Assembly: GCA_000708835.1 (NCBI GenBank)
Contig: DF236950.1
Coordinates: 235,710 to 299,709, forward strand
Direction: 5' to 3'
DNA length: 64,000 nt
Source: Klebsormidium nitens
Lineage: Eukaryota > Streptophyta > Klebsormidiophyceae > Klebsormidiales > Klebsormidiaceae
Part shown: in pieces, positions 36,248-55,400 of the stretch
How the letters are laid out: the number at the start of each line of letters is the position of its first letter
How positions within the stretch are numbered: the first letter of the stretch is position 1
Notes under the pieces: model-generated
Seen by the model: the letters and a program-made list of their open reading frames with translations, nothing else
Databases searched by the model: none
Told to the model about the DNA's origin: nothing
Translations under genes and position numbers: made by a program

Positions 36248-38184
36248 TCATGAAAAGTCGTACAGAGCAATGCTTCTGTCGTCCGAGACTGTCACGAGCC
36301 TGCTGCCCCCTCGTTGACTTGGCTCCTCCCCAGGCGCCGTCGGCCGGAACGCCACCCCCCAGACTTGATCCCCATGATCTGACATTACTTGTGCGCACGA
36401 GCGTAAGCTAAGGTCCCATAAGCGAACCGTCCTATCACTCGACCCCGTCACAAGAGCAGTGCCATCGGGACTAACGCTCACTGAAAGGACCCACGAACCG
36501 TGGCCCGATAGGGCTGCGATCAGGCCCTTGCCCTCGGCGTCGTATATGTGGCTGTGGCAGTCATCGGAGGCAGTGTAGAGAATTCGGGGCTCAGTGGGCG
36601 ACCACGCGAGGGAGCGCACGGGCATGTGGTGGCCGTCGAGGGTGTGCATGAACTTGAGGGTGGCGACGTCGAAGATGGCAATCGTTCCGTCCATTGTGCT
36701 GGCGGCTGTACGATCAGAGCAGTGACAGTAGGCTGTTTATCTCGTTTCTTGGAGCTAAAGGAGGTAAGCAATACTTTTCGAGGAATCCGAGTTGGCTTGA
36801 CTGCTTACTAAGTTCAGAGGACACTTACTGTGAATTCAGTTCAAAAAAGGGAATACGACTGACCAGCACTGTTTCCAAATGCGTCACAGGCTTCTTCCCC
36901 GCCTCTTCCGGGAATCTGAGACCGTTTTTGAACGCTTTTAGCCCCTTATCTGGTACACCATGGCTTGGAGAGGTTCGCAAGTTTGGAACAGTCGACATCG
37001 ATCCCTTCTGATCCGAAGGTTAACCATCGGAGCACTTGAGGGATAATATCGCTGACTCTAACGTTCATTCCCACACCACTATACAACAGGTTTGGACACT
37101 TGCGCACATAAATCAGTCAAATACTCGGGATCTTGCTTGTTTCAAGGTACGAAAAGGAGATACCCCTGCACACACCACCCACCTATTCTCCTGCCGTCCA
37201 TGTTGTACGCCACCGCCAGCACAAACCGCCCCTGCGACCGCTTCGACCCCGCTTCCGCCGGCAGCGGGATCTCCAAGTTCCCCTCCTGCTGGAACGTCTC
37301 CATCGACCAGAGCTTTACAGTCCCGCTGCCCCCTCCCGCCACCGCAAGCTGCTTCCCCGAGGGTGAAAACGCGACACCCCACGTCTCTGCCGGCGGGCTT
37401 TCCAGCGCGGCTTTCTGCTCATTGGTGCTTACTTCGAACACACGGACGATGCTGTCAAGGGAACTAGAGGCGGCAAGAGTGCCAGAGGGGTCGACAGCAA
37501 CCGAGACGACGCCGAGGGAGTGGCCGGCGTTCGTGCGGTCGGGTTGGAGGCCACTGTCCCCGACCTGGCAGAAAGTTTCCATTTGAGAATCCTTATCTTT
37601 GGTGCGTCAATTGCAGTCAGTATACACAATAATCTTGGACTTCCGCAACACTTCGTGTCAAAAGTTCTAGGATGGTGGTACTGCACAAGCATGCAAGTTT
37701 TGAACGGGGGAGGAATGGCACCCAATGAAATCATGAGAATGTCCTTGAAAGCCAAACGTCAGGACAGCCAGATTGACGAGCTCCATAACTAAATCATAAT
37801 GTGGAGAACAGGCAAACAAGTGATGAACGCTTTACTGAGTGCGATGCCAGCAATTAGCGCCCCGTTTCAAACGATGCCACTTTCAAACCAGCAAATGGAA
37901 TCATGTGCGGAATTAGACCAAGCCTGCAAGAGTCCAATCAGCAACAAGCTGCAAGTTTCCTGATGCAGTCCTGCCTACATTGCACCAGCTGGCTGCATCT
38001 GCTCAAGCGGTGTCTCGGCAGTGGTTTGATAGCGCGCACTGACCTGCCAGAGCTTCACAGTCTCATCGACTGAGCCGGTCACCACAACCCCGCCAGGCGC
38101 GTCCGCTGAGCTTGGCGCCCAGGCTGCAGACCACACCCCATCCTCGTGCGCATTCTCCTGCTTCCCTAAGAGTGTTAGTTTCAT
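36248..38184 (-). CDS. VIP3: WD40 protein VIP3/SKI8 (WDR61)
   Basis: Three exons: 38184-38044 (47 aa), 37564-37183 and 36705-36248; phases close, giving 326 aa, close to plant VIP3 (about 320). It opens MKLTLLGKQENAHEDGVWSA, the family N-terminus. Repeats include GSVDETVKLWQ, AGHSLGVVSVAVDPSG, GSGTVKLWSMETF, DGHHMPVRSLAWSP, GHGSWVLSVSVSPDG, SSDRTVRLWDLS and HGDQVWGVAFRP. It ends SDDRSIALYDFS. This makes a seven-bladed propeller. Family members are shared by the PAF1 transcription-elongation complex and the cytoplasmic Ski complex for mRNA decay. Start choice is fixed by the N-terminal match; an upstream in-frame Met at 38328 is not needed. Adjacent and divergent to the seipin gene. Confidence 0.94.
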
Positions 38185-39421
38185 TGCAAATGATCCTCCT
38201 CCTACAGCATCCAATTGCAGCTCTTCAAGCCGGGTTTGCCCGCCTGCAAAGAAGGTGCTTGCTCCTCTGAGTCTAAAACTCAATTCCTGGAAGCGGAAGG
38301 CCAGCGAATGCACCGTGTGAGCTCGCAAAGCCTCGCATCACAAGCTCACCTGGCTGCAGCCTGTGCAGGAGGATCCTTTGCCTGGTTTCAGCCTCGTCGA
38401 GCTTGACGATCATGGTCGTATCGAAACCGGTAATGGATACGTCCGGCCTATTACATGTCCATCAAGACTCCGGGTCTGCATTCGACAAGCTGTAAAACTA
38501 GTGTGGCGAATCAAATCTGCCGCCATACGAGTATGTTCATGTGTGTGCTGATCTGGCATGCCAAATCAGCAGAGCTTGACGAACGCTGCGCGCCTGCGCA
38601 GCATGGTCGCATGAGCATGGCATTGGAGGCCCTTCTCATTCTTTTGTATTATCAGTGGCAGGCAAGGGCCAACAGAAAGTCCCTGCCACAAGGAAAGGGG
38701 TCCCGTTTCTTCAGGCAGCAGGGCAGCTGTGGAGAATGCTGCAGGGATTCTGCAGGAAGTATATAAATGACAATGCTGGGGCTGGGAAGAGCTGGTTGGC
38801 GGCAGCGGGCATCGGAGGGGTGCAGCTTTAAGATTGGCAGAATGCAGAGACAATTGATCCACGCGTCCAGGTAAGCTTTGATTGGCCCACGGTCATCTTT
38901 CGAATCTTGAGAAGAAAGTTGCGGCCTTGATACATCTACTGGCATGTTTGAGACACTTGCCTCGTTGGGCTCATGTAAATTGCAGTTGGTCAACGTTCAT
39001 GCGCAGCATTTTGTGAGCAAGAGCTTTGTGCAACTTAGTTGCATGCTCTCCTCGCGCTGGCCTGTGCAAGTATGCTCATTTGCTGCGTAAACAAGACGCT
39101 GATGTTCACCAATTAGTGAGAAACTTTTTGGACGTCAAGTTTCTCACTAAGTACTGGCATGCCTTTCCCTCTATTGCTCGTTAGAGGCCCCTGCAACTGT
39201 TTCATAATCGTCAGTGTGGTTTTGAGGGCAAGCACTCATTTTTGCGGCAGCAGGTGGAAGTCAACATCCTTGTGACACAAAGGATCTGGCTCCATTCATT
39301 CTGGCCTACTCAAGGGTCGCTTGAATTCGGTCAGATGCTTTCATTCCCTAAAGACGGAAATGCCATTTGATACGTTACAGTGTGATCTCACTTTCAGCAG
39401 TGTTGAATCTGGAGCTCCTGC
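38185..39421. promoter_or_regulatory. Shared upstream region of divergent VIP3 and seipin genes
   Basis: A 1.24-kb divergent spacer without a supportable coding frame. It holds a strong hairpin at 39113-39150 and an inverted repeat around 38550-38575 (CTGATCTGGCATGCCAAATC). Confidence 0.45.
39113..39150. repeat. Perfect 14-bp hairpin upstream of seipin
   Basis: TTAGTGAGAAACTT at 39113-39126 pairs exactly with AAGTTTCTCACTAA at 39137-39150 around a 10-base loop. There is no T-run to make it look like a terminator. It lies about 270 bases before the seipin start, so it could be a 5' UTR or promoter element, or a mobile-element remnant. Confidence 0.6.
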
Positions 39422-42400
39422 ATGCAGGCTTTGAGGGGCCAGTGCAGGCCAAGCTGGTGCGCGAAGCAACCCGACGGCAGGATGCAAGCTGATACCGCCC
39501 AAACGAGGGTGCCTCCTATACCAGCCACCTTTACGCCCCCACTCATGGATCCCCCCGGGCCTGTTCACACCACCATCAGCAAGGTGGGCCGGGGCCTGGC
39601 CGCCAGCGCCATGACTGCGGTCGTTCTTTTGGGGCTGTTCCTAACAGCGGTGCCTATATACCTCACCCTCCTGAGGGCCACCCTGCCTAAAGTTACTGAT
39701 GTCAAAGAGCCCCTGTTCTTTGACTACCGGCTGCCGCAGCCGGCCGCGACGATGCCGCTGCTGCCTCCTGAGCTGCGCACCAAGGCGTATGCGTACGCAG
39801 CGGAGGATAAGCCCGTGAAGAAGTTCCCCAGGGTATTCCAACCGGGGCAGCTGTACGATGTGACGGTGCGCTTGGAGCTGCCAGACTCGGAGCAGAATGT
39901 GCAAGTTGGTATCTTTCAGGTAAGAGATGCTGGTGACGAATGTCTGGTGATCTGATCACTGGAACAAAGCGCGGCATGTGGTGGGGCCGGTGTGAATCTA
40001 GCAATGCTGCAGGCATGTGGTGTTCGTAAATGCAGAAGGGATTTAGGCAGAGGGTACTTACGGTATCAGTGGTAAAAATGGGGCCTTCTTGTAGGATCTA
40101 ATGGTTGTCAGCAGTAATCAGAATGGTGAATATCACACGAATCTGGGGTATGATCAATTCCTGTGATAGAGCGTTGATCAATTCCTATGAAAGAGTGTGG
40201 TTTTCCTATTTAGAGAGATGTGCATGTCCTGTCAAATCAACCACTGCATGGTTGGATCGCACCTCTACATGCGCATGTGCGGATCAAAGCGCACCATGTG
40301 CAAGGCATGTGCTGTGCAATCTCTTTGACAATGCATGAGAGCTTTTGACCCCCAGGACCTCCAGACCATGCATTTGTTCTTTGTCGTCTCCACCAAAAGA
40401 ATAGGACTGAGCCTTTTGTTCAGATCTTCCGGAAACATCTAAGCTCCGTTTTTAGCAGTCTCCAGATTGTCAAGCCCGAGCCTGCCACTCGAAATGCTAT
40501 CCTGTTTCCTTTGCCTTTCTAAAATAGTAGCCAGCATCAACAGCCTGCCTTTCCAGCTGTTTCGTCTGGCGCATCTTTCCGACACCTTGAAGTACTTTTA
40601 CCCCTCTTTAATCAGCTAGCTCAACCGGCCTCCTTATCATGCTAACCCGCCTCCTTAGATCTGCTTTCCCCCTGCTCTTGCTCTAAGGTGACACTGCAGC
40701 AACTTTGGCCGGCTTAAAGCACCTCCAGCACGACGGCCTCCGTCTTATGCTAAACAATATAGTCCTCAAACTTGCTTCTCTCTTGCTTCCCCCCCAGGTG
40801 ACGGTGCAGCTGCTGTCAGTACGCGACGACGTGGTGGCGACCACGACGCAGCCGGCCATGCTGCACTACCGCAGCCCGCTGGTCAAGCTTGCGCGCCTCC
40901 TTGCAATGGCCATCCCAATCGTCTTCAACTTCGTTGAGGTGTGTGCTGACGCCGGTTGTCAGCAATCGTGGAGTTTGAGAAGAATCCATAGCAAGTCTGG
41001 TCGCATTCTACTCGTCAGAGCTCGTCTGGTCTCTAACCATCTGGGACAATTTGAAGCCAGCTGCTTGGGTGCTCGATCCCGCTCCTGGATGCCAGAGAAT
41101 ACGAGCTCGAAGATCTTGCTCATGAAGTTTGAAAGTTTCAAGTCTCAGGTCATGTTGTCCTGTTATTGGATGTACATTCTAGTATTTTCAGGCTACCGTG
41201 ATTCTGTGGCCCGTTTGCAGATGAGCGGTTTTGCACCTGCCCAAAATCATTGGGGCGACTATATGTTCGCTCCTGTGGAGGTCGTCGAGTCATAAGCTAG
41301 GTCACAGCACCGCAAGAAGTAGTTCGGTCGATTCCTTGTGACGATCTCCTCCTTCTTGCAGTGTCATAAGCTAGGTCGCAGCATTGTACGAAGAAGTTCG
41401 GTCAATTTCTTCTGATGTATTCCCCTCTTACAGGAGCGCCAAGTCCTCACTCTGACCATGCTCAAGGGCTACCAGGAGGGCCCCCTTCCCGTCATCGCAG
41501 TGCGCGTGCTCATCGAACCCTCTGCGGGGCGGCCCCCCGAGCTCGGCCTCCCACAGATCTATTCTGCAGAAGCAGAGGTCAGGACGCGTCTTACGGGGCT
41601 GGCTGCGCTGCTCTACAACTGGAGGTAAGGGTGCAAATCAAGGCAGAATATCGCTAGGCCTGATCTCCGAGCCCCGTCAATGCCTCTTGAAGCCTCAAAT
41701 TTCAGCCTGGGGATCCTCCTTCATTTGTCCTTCTTGACGACTAGATTCCCCTTTCCTTTTACTTCCAGTGTCTAGGCTCCCCCTTCTCTCTACCTCCTTA
41801 GCGTTTGATTCCTCATGCTTCCCTACTCCCACCGTAATATCTATGCTACCACGTCGCCATGTTGGCAGACGCTCCTTGAGCGCATCGTCAATTCTACAAT
41901 GACGCACCCTCTTTATTTGCCCCCCAGGTTCACCAGCTTCGTCTGGGGCCCCTTTGTCATCTTCATGTGGGAGCTGGCGGTCGCTGTCCTATGCTGCCCG
42001 GGGCTCGTCCTCCCGGGCTTCCTCCGTAAGACGGCGCCAACCCCGGCGAGGCCCCCGGTAGCCCCCCTGGTGCGCCCTCCGGTATCCCCGGCCGGAAAAG
42101 ACATGCTACGAACGGGGGCTGCAGTCGTGGGCGATTTGGAGGACTTGGAGAGCCTTGGAATTGACGAGATCCCGAAGGTAAAAGGAGCTTGACGTCCAAG
42201 TGGGATCGCTCTTGTGTGTGGCTCTGTTCCCTTCGGGAACTTTTCGTGCGTCAGGGACGGTCTGCGTGCTTCACATAAGAGGCTACTCTCTCTTTGCGTT
42301 TTATTATGCTTGCCGCTCCGGCAAGAGAGGGCGGAGGCAGCCAGTCTGGAGACGGTCGAACGGTAGGAACGAGCAATGTCTGAACATCCACTCGAAACAC

Positions 42401-43928
42401 TTCTACTGCTTGACAAACTCAATCTGGACATGTTTCTATGACCCGCAGCTCTTTATAATCCTGCAAGTTCGTTTGTTTGCAGGACCAATCGGGCGCAGCC
42501 GAAGTGTCTGCCGACGCAAGTGTCTCCATGAACGGAGATAGCACTACCTCCGAGAGCGACTACACTCTAGTGGGAGGCAGGCGCGTCAGCATTGGACTGG
42601 GGGTGGAAATTGGCCCTTCCCGGAGGAGGTCCAGCGGGTCGCGCGGGCAGCGGCCTGAGCGCGCGGGATCGCGGGAGCGAGTGACGGTGCCAGTGCTTTT
42701 GGACGGGAAGTGGGACGACAGCATGGAGCAAGCGCTGGAAGACATTTTGGAGGCGCGAGTGAGCCCCGAGGCCAGCGAGGCGAGCGAGGAGCTCTCAGAA
42801 GATGACGTCATGGCTGAGGATGACGTCTTGGGGGAGGACGACATTGCAGGAGAGGACGACGACCTGTCGGGAAAGGTGGATGATCTTTTGCGCGAGGATG
42901 CTGACGTCATGGGGGAGGGGGATGACGTCACGGCGGAGGGGGATGACGACATGCCAGTCCTCGAGGATGGGGCCCAGCAGGGCGAAGCGACTTGGGGCGG
43001 AGGGGAAAGAGAGACGGGGTTGGAAGAAGCCGAAGGGGAGCCGGGAGATGCGTCCCAGGCGGAAAACGAGGGAGCGCTTCTGCAGGCTGGGGGGGGGTCC
43101 AGCAAGCTGAATGACTTGCTGGGGGACAACGGGAACGTAGAGTCAGTCGGGGGGGATCGGAAGCAGCGCACAGAGGAGAAGGGTTCGCGACCAGAAGCTC
43201 TTACGCTACCGCCTGAAAACGGGGGCGCGACGGGAAGTGCGGTGGAGCTTGGGCGCTCGAGCTCGTCCGATGACAAACACGCACAGTCCGGGCTGACGTC
43301 AGAGAGTGCGGACTCCGCTCCCAGGCGCAGCCAGAGTCTGGACAATGTAAAAGCATCGTCGTCGAACGGTGTGAACAGGCCGGATGAGGCCAGCGGGTCA
43401 GGGGCGGCTTCGACAGGGGGAGGAGGCAACGCGGATGATGCGAACAGGGGGGAGTCGCCCGGGGGAAGTGGGTCTCGTTCCGGGGGGGAGAGCCCGAACA
43501 CTGGGGTCTACTCGAGATTCTTGACACGGGGGTTTCCGCGCAGCGGCAGCAGCGGCTCCCTCTCAGAGAAGACTCCTGAAAAGCAGGGTGTAAATAAGCA
43601 CACACAGGGCGACGTAAATGGGGGTGCTAAGGGAAGTTCTCCGAACGAGGCTGGGAAAGGCGAGGAGTTCCAGGATGCTGTGGACACACTTACGCCCACG
43701 GTCTCGGATGCTTCCATGCAGGAGGCAGTCGAGGACAACGATTGGTTGGAGGTGCCACGTGTAGGGACGGAAGGGGGTTCTGACATCCCCCAGAATGGTA
43801 CGCAACAAGGCAATAGGGAAGCAGAGGATGGAGAAGGAAATGAGGATGAAGACGGTCAGGGGTCGAGTTTACTTGGTCCTCTGCTTGGGGGTCTGAGGCG
43901 CCGGGGACGGACGAAGCAGGATAAGTAA
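39422..43928 (+). CDS. Seipin with a ~480-residue acidic C-terminal extension
   Basis: Five exons: 39422-39919, 40798-40938, 41434-41624, 41928-42177 and 42483-43928; phases close, giving 841 aa (usual plant seipins are about 400-550). Membrane span 1 is near residues 60-83 (AVVLLGLFLTAVPIYLTLLR). The ER-lumenal beta-sandwich includes FDYRLPQPAATMPL, GQLYDVTVRLELPDSEQNVQ, VTVQLLSVRDDVVA and RVLIEPSAGRPPELG. Span 2 is FVWGPFVIFMWELAVAVLCC near 280-300. Seipin organises lipid-droplet formation at the ER. The last exon alone encodes a Ser/Gly/Asp/Glu-rich cytosolic tail, with a run of EDD/DDV-type acidic repeats near 466-520 and a basic end (LRRRGRTKQDK). Met codons at 39485 and 39545 are alternative starts. 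Exon 3 has no internal in-frame Met at its start but is fixed by phase and homology. Confidence 0.92.
41290..41433 (+). repeat. 74-bp tandem duplication carrying a duplicated acceptor
   Basis: Copies begin at TCATAAGCTAGGTC, 41290 and 41364. Both share a GTTCGGTC..ATT block and end in a pyrimidine tract plus CAG: CTTCTTGCAG near 41361 and CTCTTACAG at 41433. The second is the real acceptor of seipin exon 3. Confidence 0.85.
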
Positions 43929-44984
43929 CACACAATCTCCCTGGCTCCTAATCGGCATGGCAGAATCAGCCGCTTTAAGGATGTAAGCTGCACTTTTACG
44001 CACGTTTCGATACGACCTGACGGGCTACCTTGCGGGGGACCGTCAGATCCAGTAGGTTCCAAGTTCAGGACTTAAAATTTCGGATCCACCTCGCAAGATC
44101 TCTGACGTTTGCACAATAGCGGGTGCAAACGCTAGCAAGGGCGTTCAAGGGCGGCCTCGGTAGTGCAATTCCATCAGCACTGAGCAGAAGCGGGCTGCGA
44201 AGTGTACACCTTCGTATGTTGATAGGTCTAACGCGCCCTGGTTACTGATGAGGTCATGCGACGGCACGCTCATGTAAATTGGTCCACCCAAATGACGTGT
44301 TGCATCTTCTTCTTTGAAAGGTCACTCCGTCAGTCGAACACGATCACAAACGGTGCCAGCAGAGTGACATCGCCCTCATGCATGTTGTGCATACGCGCGC
44401 GCTGCTGACGCACCTATATGTGCATTAATACATCCGGATTCACCGTCCAGCCTGCAATAGCACATGTGCATGCCATGGGAAGGCTTACTTTATCAGGCCT
44501 ATTTGGCTATGGCGAGAACGAAGTTAGAGATCGCCACCGTGCCGTGTGCAATGATATGGCCGCGGCATGCAGGCTCGACATCACTTTATACCTATACATG
44601 AAAGGGAATACTATGAAGCTGTAAGTCTGATACGTCTTGTGCATGAATTACAATGAACAGCAGATAGGTACATAGGTATATCATCCGGTGCAGCTGGCCG
44701 GCGAACAGCCGCCTGATCGTGAGTTGATAGCTAGAAGCAGACATCTTCAGATCTTCAAGAAGTCTAGCTATGGCCGCACTGGCTACGGCGTTACGAAAAG
44801 AGACCATCGTATATACCTGAGGCAAATGCGAGGCAAAGTGCATCTAGGTGGATTTTCTGTAGGTAATTGACTAATTCCAGAATTTAGGGTTTTAACTTTT
44901 GACCGTGCGAAGTTGGCTAGCTGCAGCCTTCCGCCCACTGCTTGACTTGACATTTGTCCAATCCTCGTCATCACACAAGGATGC
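43929..44984. other. Spacer between seipin and alanine aminotransferase genes
   Basis: No supportable gene. Positions about 44375-44600 are rich in TGCATG, ACATGTGCATGC and GCGCGC. Should contain the seipin 3' end and the aminotransferase promoter. Confidence 0.45.
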
Positions 44985-45059
44985 GTGTGGCGCCTCGGAG
45001 GTGCTGCCTCAGAGTCCTTTGGCCCGTCTTTGGAGCGTGAAGACCGCTTGCATGTCAGC

Positions 45060-51182
<6,123 letters not shown>

Positions 51183-52474
51183 GAGCAGTGAAAGCAGCGG
51201 AAGAACTTAAAAAGGCTTGCGGGGATTCAAGTTCAGGTGTAACCAGGTGTGAAGGTCATTTCGAGGCTACAGCACACCCGTCTAAACGGGCAGGTTGGTG
51301 GGATGTGGTGCAAACCCGTGTCACGGTGTACAAGTACCATGAGAATGTCGGTGCGGAAACATCTTGTTCCGAGAGCGTCCGCCGCCCGTCTTTCAAGCCC
51401 AATGGGCGTCTTACTCGCCTCAAACGGATTTGACCCGGCCACCCGGCCACTGCAAGATGTGCGAGGAACTTTTACAAGTATCTGTATTTCTGACATCATT
51501 CCGACAATGGAAAGCCGATGAAGTAGCTGGTGGCAAACTGCACTGACTGTTTGGCATTACAAACAAGCCGCCCGGCACACCCTTAAAGGAAGGTGCAGTA
51601 TTGTTATATGCGCCGACTCGAGCTATTGAAATTTTCCCGCTCGCGTATGTGGATGCACGTGTACTGCCAGACGATTGATTGCATCGATCATGTCATTGCA
51701 TGTATATACTGAGATTCTCATGGTGACTAGTTAATCAACGCTGGTCTGCATGGCATGCGCATGAGCACGAGTGATCGAGTCGGAGCGATCTAGTATAACT
51801 CAGTGCAACCAAGGATTTCGGAGCCAGTGGCATGCGGATGGCCAATGATGCTGAATTAACTGAGTGTCCTTGGGCGCGTAGCTCGAGCTCAGCTGGGTGC
51901 CAAGTCTGTGCATGTGATGCATTCAAGTCACTTGTATAGTATGCACTTCAAATCAAGACGAATTCCGCACAATGATCTGCAGCCGAGCCTTTCGAGCTCC
52001 CGCATTGATTGAGCTAGATAACGACGACTCCGTTCGATCACGATCATTGAGTGTAGCCCTCACACACTTCAAAAGAAATCATGGTCCTTTTCCATCTCCA
52101 GTTTTGGGCGATCCGTAAAGTCATATGCCAGCTTTGAATCAGTGAGTTTGCTCAACAATCCTCGCGACCTGACGGCGAACTGCTGCACAACTTCACCGGC
52201 CGTTCAGCACATTGTAAGGGGCCTGCAAGTCTAATGCAGTCAATTGGTAGTTTGGCATTGTTGCCTCGTAAGAGGCACACCGTCGTGACTTTACGTTGAG
52301 TGGTACCGCCGCAAGCACCCATTGCACGATTCATGTCCAGCTTCTCAAAACGAACCCATCCTGCATTAGACAGCCAGCAGGATGCCAAACGGGATCAACA
52401 ATGGTGGGCGCTGCACCGGCCAGCTGCGGAGACTTTCTAGCCGTCTGATGAGGCCCAACGCTTCGAAATCCTCG
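51183..52474. other. Convergent spacer, no gene seen
   Basis: Between the 3' ends of the aminotransferase and Argonaute genes. Positions about 51630-51960 are dense in GCATGC, TGCATG and GATCGA-type sequence. Open frames here have no recognisable motif. Confidence 0.5.
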
Positions 52475-55400
52475 CTAACAGAAGAACATGGTTTCCTGTA
52501 AAGCTTCCTTGATCGCTGGCAAGCGGTATGCGGCCCGCCCGGCCTCCCGGCGACCCGAGCTGCCGCTCGAGACGCTCCCCCGGTCGTTCTCCGCTGAGTC
52601 CATGTAGAACCGAGCCCGGAATGCCGCCAAGTGCGCGTAGTATGCTGGCGGGGCTGCGAAAATGTCCGAGAGGTAAGTAAGAGACTGTATTCAAAACCAT
52701 GATGCTTGCGCTTTGCTTTTAGAACTCGAAACGAATTGGACGTACAAACGCTCTATTGTGCATCCGACTAATGGAGTCTATCCCTTACAGGGCGAGAAAC
52801 TCGACGCCTCGTTTGGTGGACGAGACGCAGTAGCCCCAGTCAAACCTGCCTCCTTTCTGTCTCCTAGAACCAGTCCTTCAACGCTCTTATTCTTTCCTCA
52901 AACAACTCCCCTTTCATTCCAGCTTCAATGCACCCTCTGAAAGGCTTAGTCTGTCCAATCACCCCTACAAGACGCGCCCCATCTGTGCGCCTCAACCGGT
53001 GATGTTGTGATTGTTGCAGATATTACATTTCCAGAGGTTTCCCTAGGTGCGAAGTGCTTCTCACCTAGGGAAACGGAGCGCGTGCAGCGCGCGAACGTGT
53101 AGCAGAGGCTGTTGGTCAGGTCCTGGATGGCGTCAGCGGTGAACTTGTTCTGGTCGTACAGCACGTGGTAGTGGCACGGCCGCGACGTCCCCTGGACGGA
53201 CAAACCGGAACGGAATGACACGGAACCAAGACAACGCCACCTAAACAAGCGAAGCAAGCCTGGTATGGCACGTTGATGCAAGAGTGGGGCGAGAGGCGAA
53301 GAAGTAAGTGCGCCTCAAGAAGGGAGGGGGCCCTCGAGCAACGCTTAGGAAGACTCATCAAAGAACTGGCGATGACGAAATGTCAAAGCCACTGCGCCAG
53401 TGGATGCAAGCCTACCGTCAAGGTCACTGGGCTTCCCGTCGAGGTCATCAGGAAGCCCGTGACTTATCTCCGTTGTTCTCACCTTCAAGCCGGTGTGGCT
53501 GTTGAGATAGAAGTCGAACTGGCTGGGATGAGTGATCACCCGGTCCACCACAGTGCCTATACACGCAAGAGAGGCGAGCGCAGTTAAACTTCTAGACCTG
53601 CAAACACAGCTTCTATGCAGGGACTTTGCTCGAGCGACGAGTGTGGCACTCCCATGTTCTGGACAGCTTTGCGTCTAGTGTAGGATAACCTGCTTGCTGG
53701 GGAAAAGCCCCCGAATGCACAGCACTCTTTTCTTCCGACCTGCCAGGGACTTGCTCCGCTGCCAGTGTCTCTCACGATCGTCACCGCTGTGGAAAGTCGG
53801 TCGAACTTGGCACGAAGCTTCAACCCGGACTGCTCCAGCCAAAAAATGGGCGGTAATTTTTGTGAACTCTTACCAGCGGGAATGTTTCCCGATCTGTCCG
53901 CCTGGCGCTCGTCGGCGCAGTACAGCCGCGTTTTGTGGCGCTTCTGGCATACAATCCACGTCACATTGGGCTTGTAGCCGGGCTCCAGCTTCGCACACGT
54001 CTGCAGACAGAAAACCCTCTGTTCCCGGACAGATTGCAATGCTTCTTCTCCGAAAGAAGCAAACAATGGAAGGCGCATTGAGCAGGGGGTGGTGTCAAGG
54101 CATCTAAGATCCGGGGTCGGCGGGCAACAAGTGAGAGACATGGCAATACAGTAGAATAATGTATGCAAACGCGATAAGCACTCAGGAGGCTATGCCCTTC
54201 AACTTGACACTTCCTGAAGATTGCAAGACTTGGGCCTAAAGACACAGTTCTCTCAATTCAAAGACCCCCGGGATACAAAGACTGGCTGCAAAACGGCGCT
54301 AGTACGAGCAATGAGTTCTGCTATCGCGCAAACGACATAATCGTGCAAAGGGGAGAATTGGCTCGGCCGCCTCCGTCAATGGCCTTCTGAGGGATTCTTT
54401 TTCTGAGTAAACGTTGCCGCCAAGATGCCAGGAGGAATAAGGCGCCGACGGTCAAAAGAAACAGGAGCAACGACCGGGAGGCACTTACCTTCCACAGCGC
54501 TCTGAGCTCGTGCAACAGCACCTGGTAAAACTGGCCCTCGCTGACCCCGTCTCTGCAAAGCAAAAACTCGCGGCTCGAAGAGGCTCTTTCTGAGGTGCAG
54601 AAGCTGGCCCGTTATGGGGGTGGAAGAAGCTCGAACTGATCCGTTAGGAAGCGGTTAGGAACCACAGAGCACCACCTGTTGGCACGCACTGAGCATGCAC
54701 TCATTGCCCTGAGCGTGTCTTAGACTCAAGTAGCATTGGATCCTGAGCACTTCCTTATTCGCCGCGCTCCTTAGACAGATCGAACCTTAGTGGACTGCAG
54801 CACCCGGACGTATGAGACCAAGCGATGTTCGAACAACAGCCCCCAATTGCGAAAGCTTTGTCCCCAAAGCCTCGATGAATCGGAACCAGCAACGTCCAAA
54901 CGATTGAGGCTCCAGATCAGAACAAGGGTGACCGAATAGGCTCATCTTACCGGTACATGATGATCCTCTGGGGCTTTTGGCCCGTCTTCCGGTAGAAGGC
55001 TATCAGGTGATCCCTGCGGCACGAGAAACGTCACTCCCTAAAAACGTCACTCTATGACGGAAGCTCCGCATGGTATGGCGAACATTTCTGAAGCGCGGGT
55101 CTCAGCAAACATGGTTTGCAAGGTTTGCAGGTCCTCGCCGCTTTGGAGGCTGTGCAAGCAGCAGCTCTTGCTTGAGGAGCTAGCTTTCTGGGTCCAGATT
55201 GTTTTTAGGGTCAGGGCAGATTCAACCGCCCTGCAGAAGGGACAACAAGTCAACATTCCGGTACCGGACTTGCTCGACCGTTGGATGGGATTCTGGTTAG
55301 CACATCTGCGGAGTAAGGGGCACGGTCTGCTAGGAATATAAGCCCCTGCTTACCTGAACATGCCCTCGGCGTTCTGGATGATCTCCTCTGTGCCTGGCTG

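Noticed and set aside
42560-43501. 313-codon minus-strand open frame
   Set aside because: Shadow of the seipin acidic last exon; repetitive Ser/Pro content mirrors the opposite strand.
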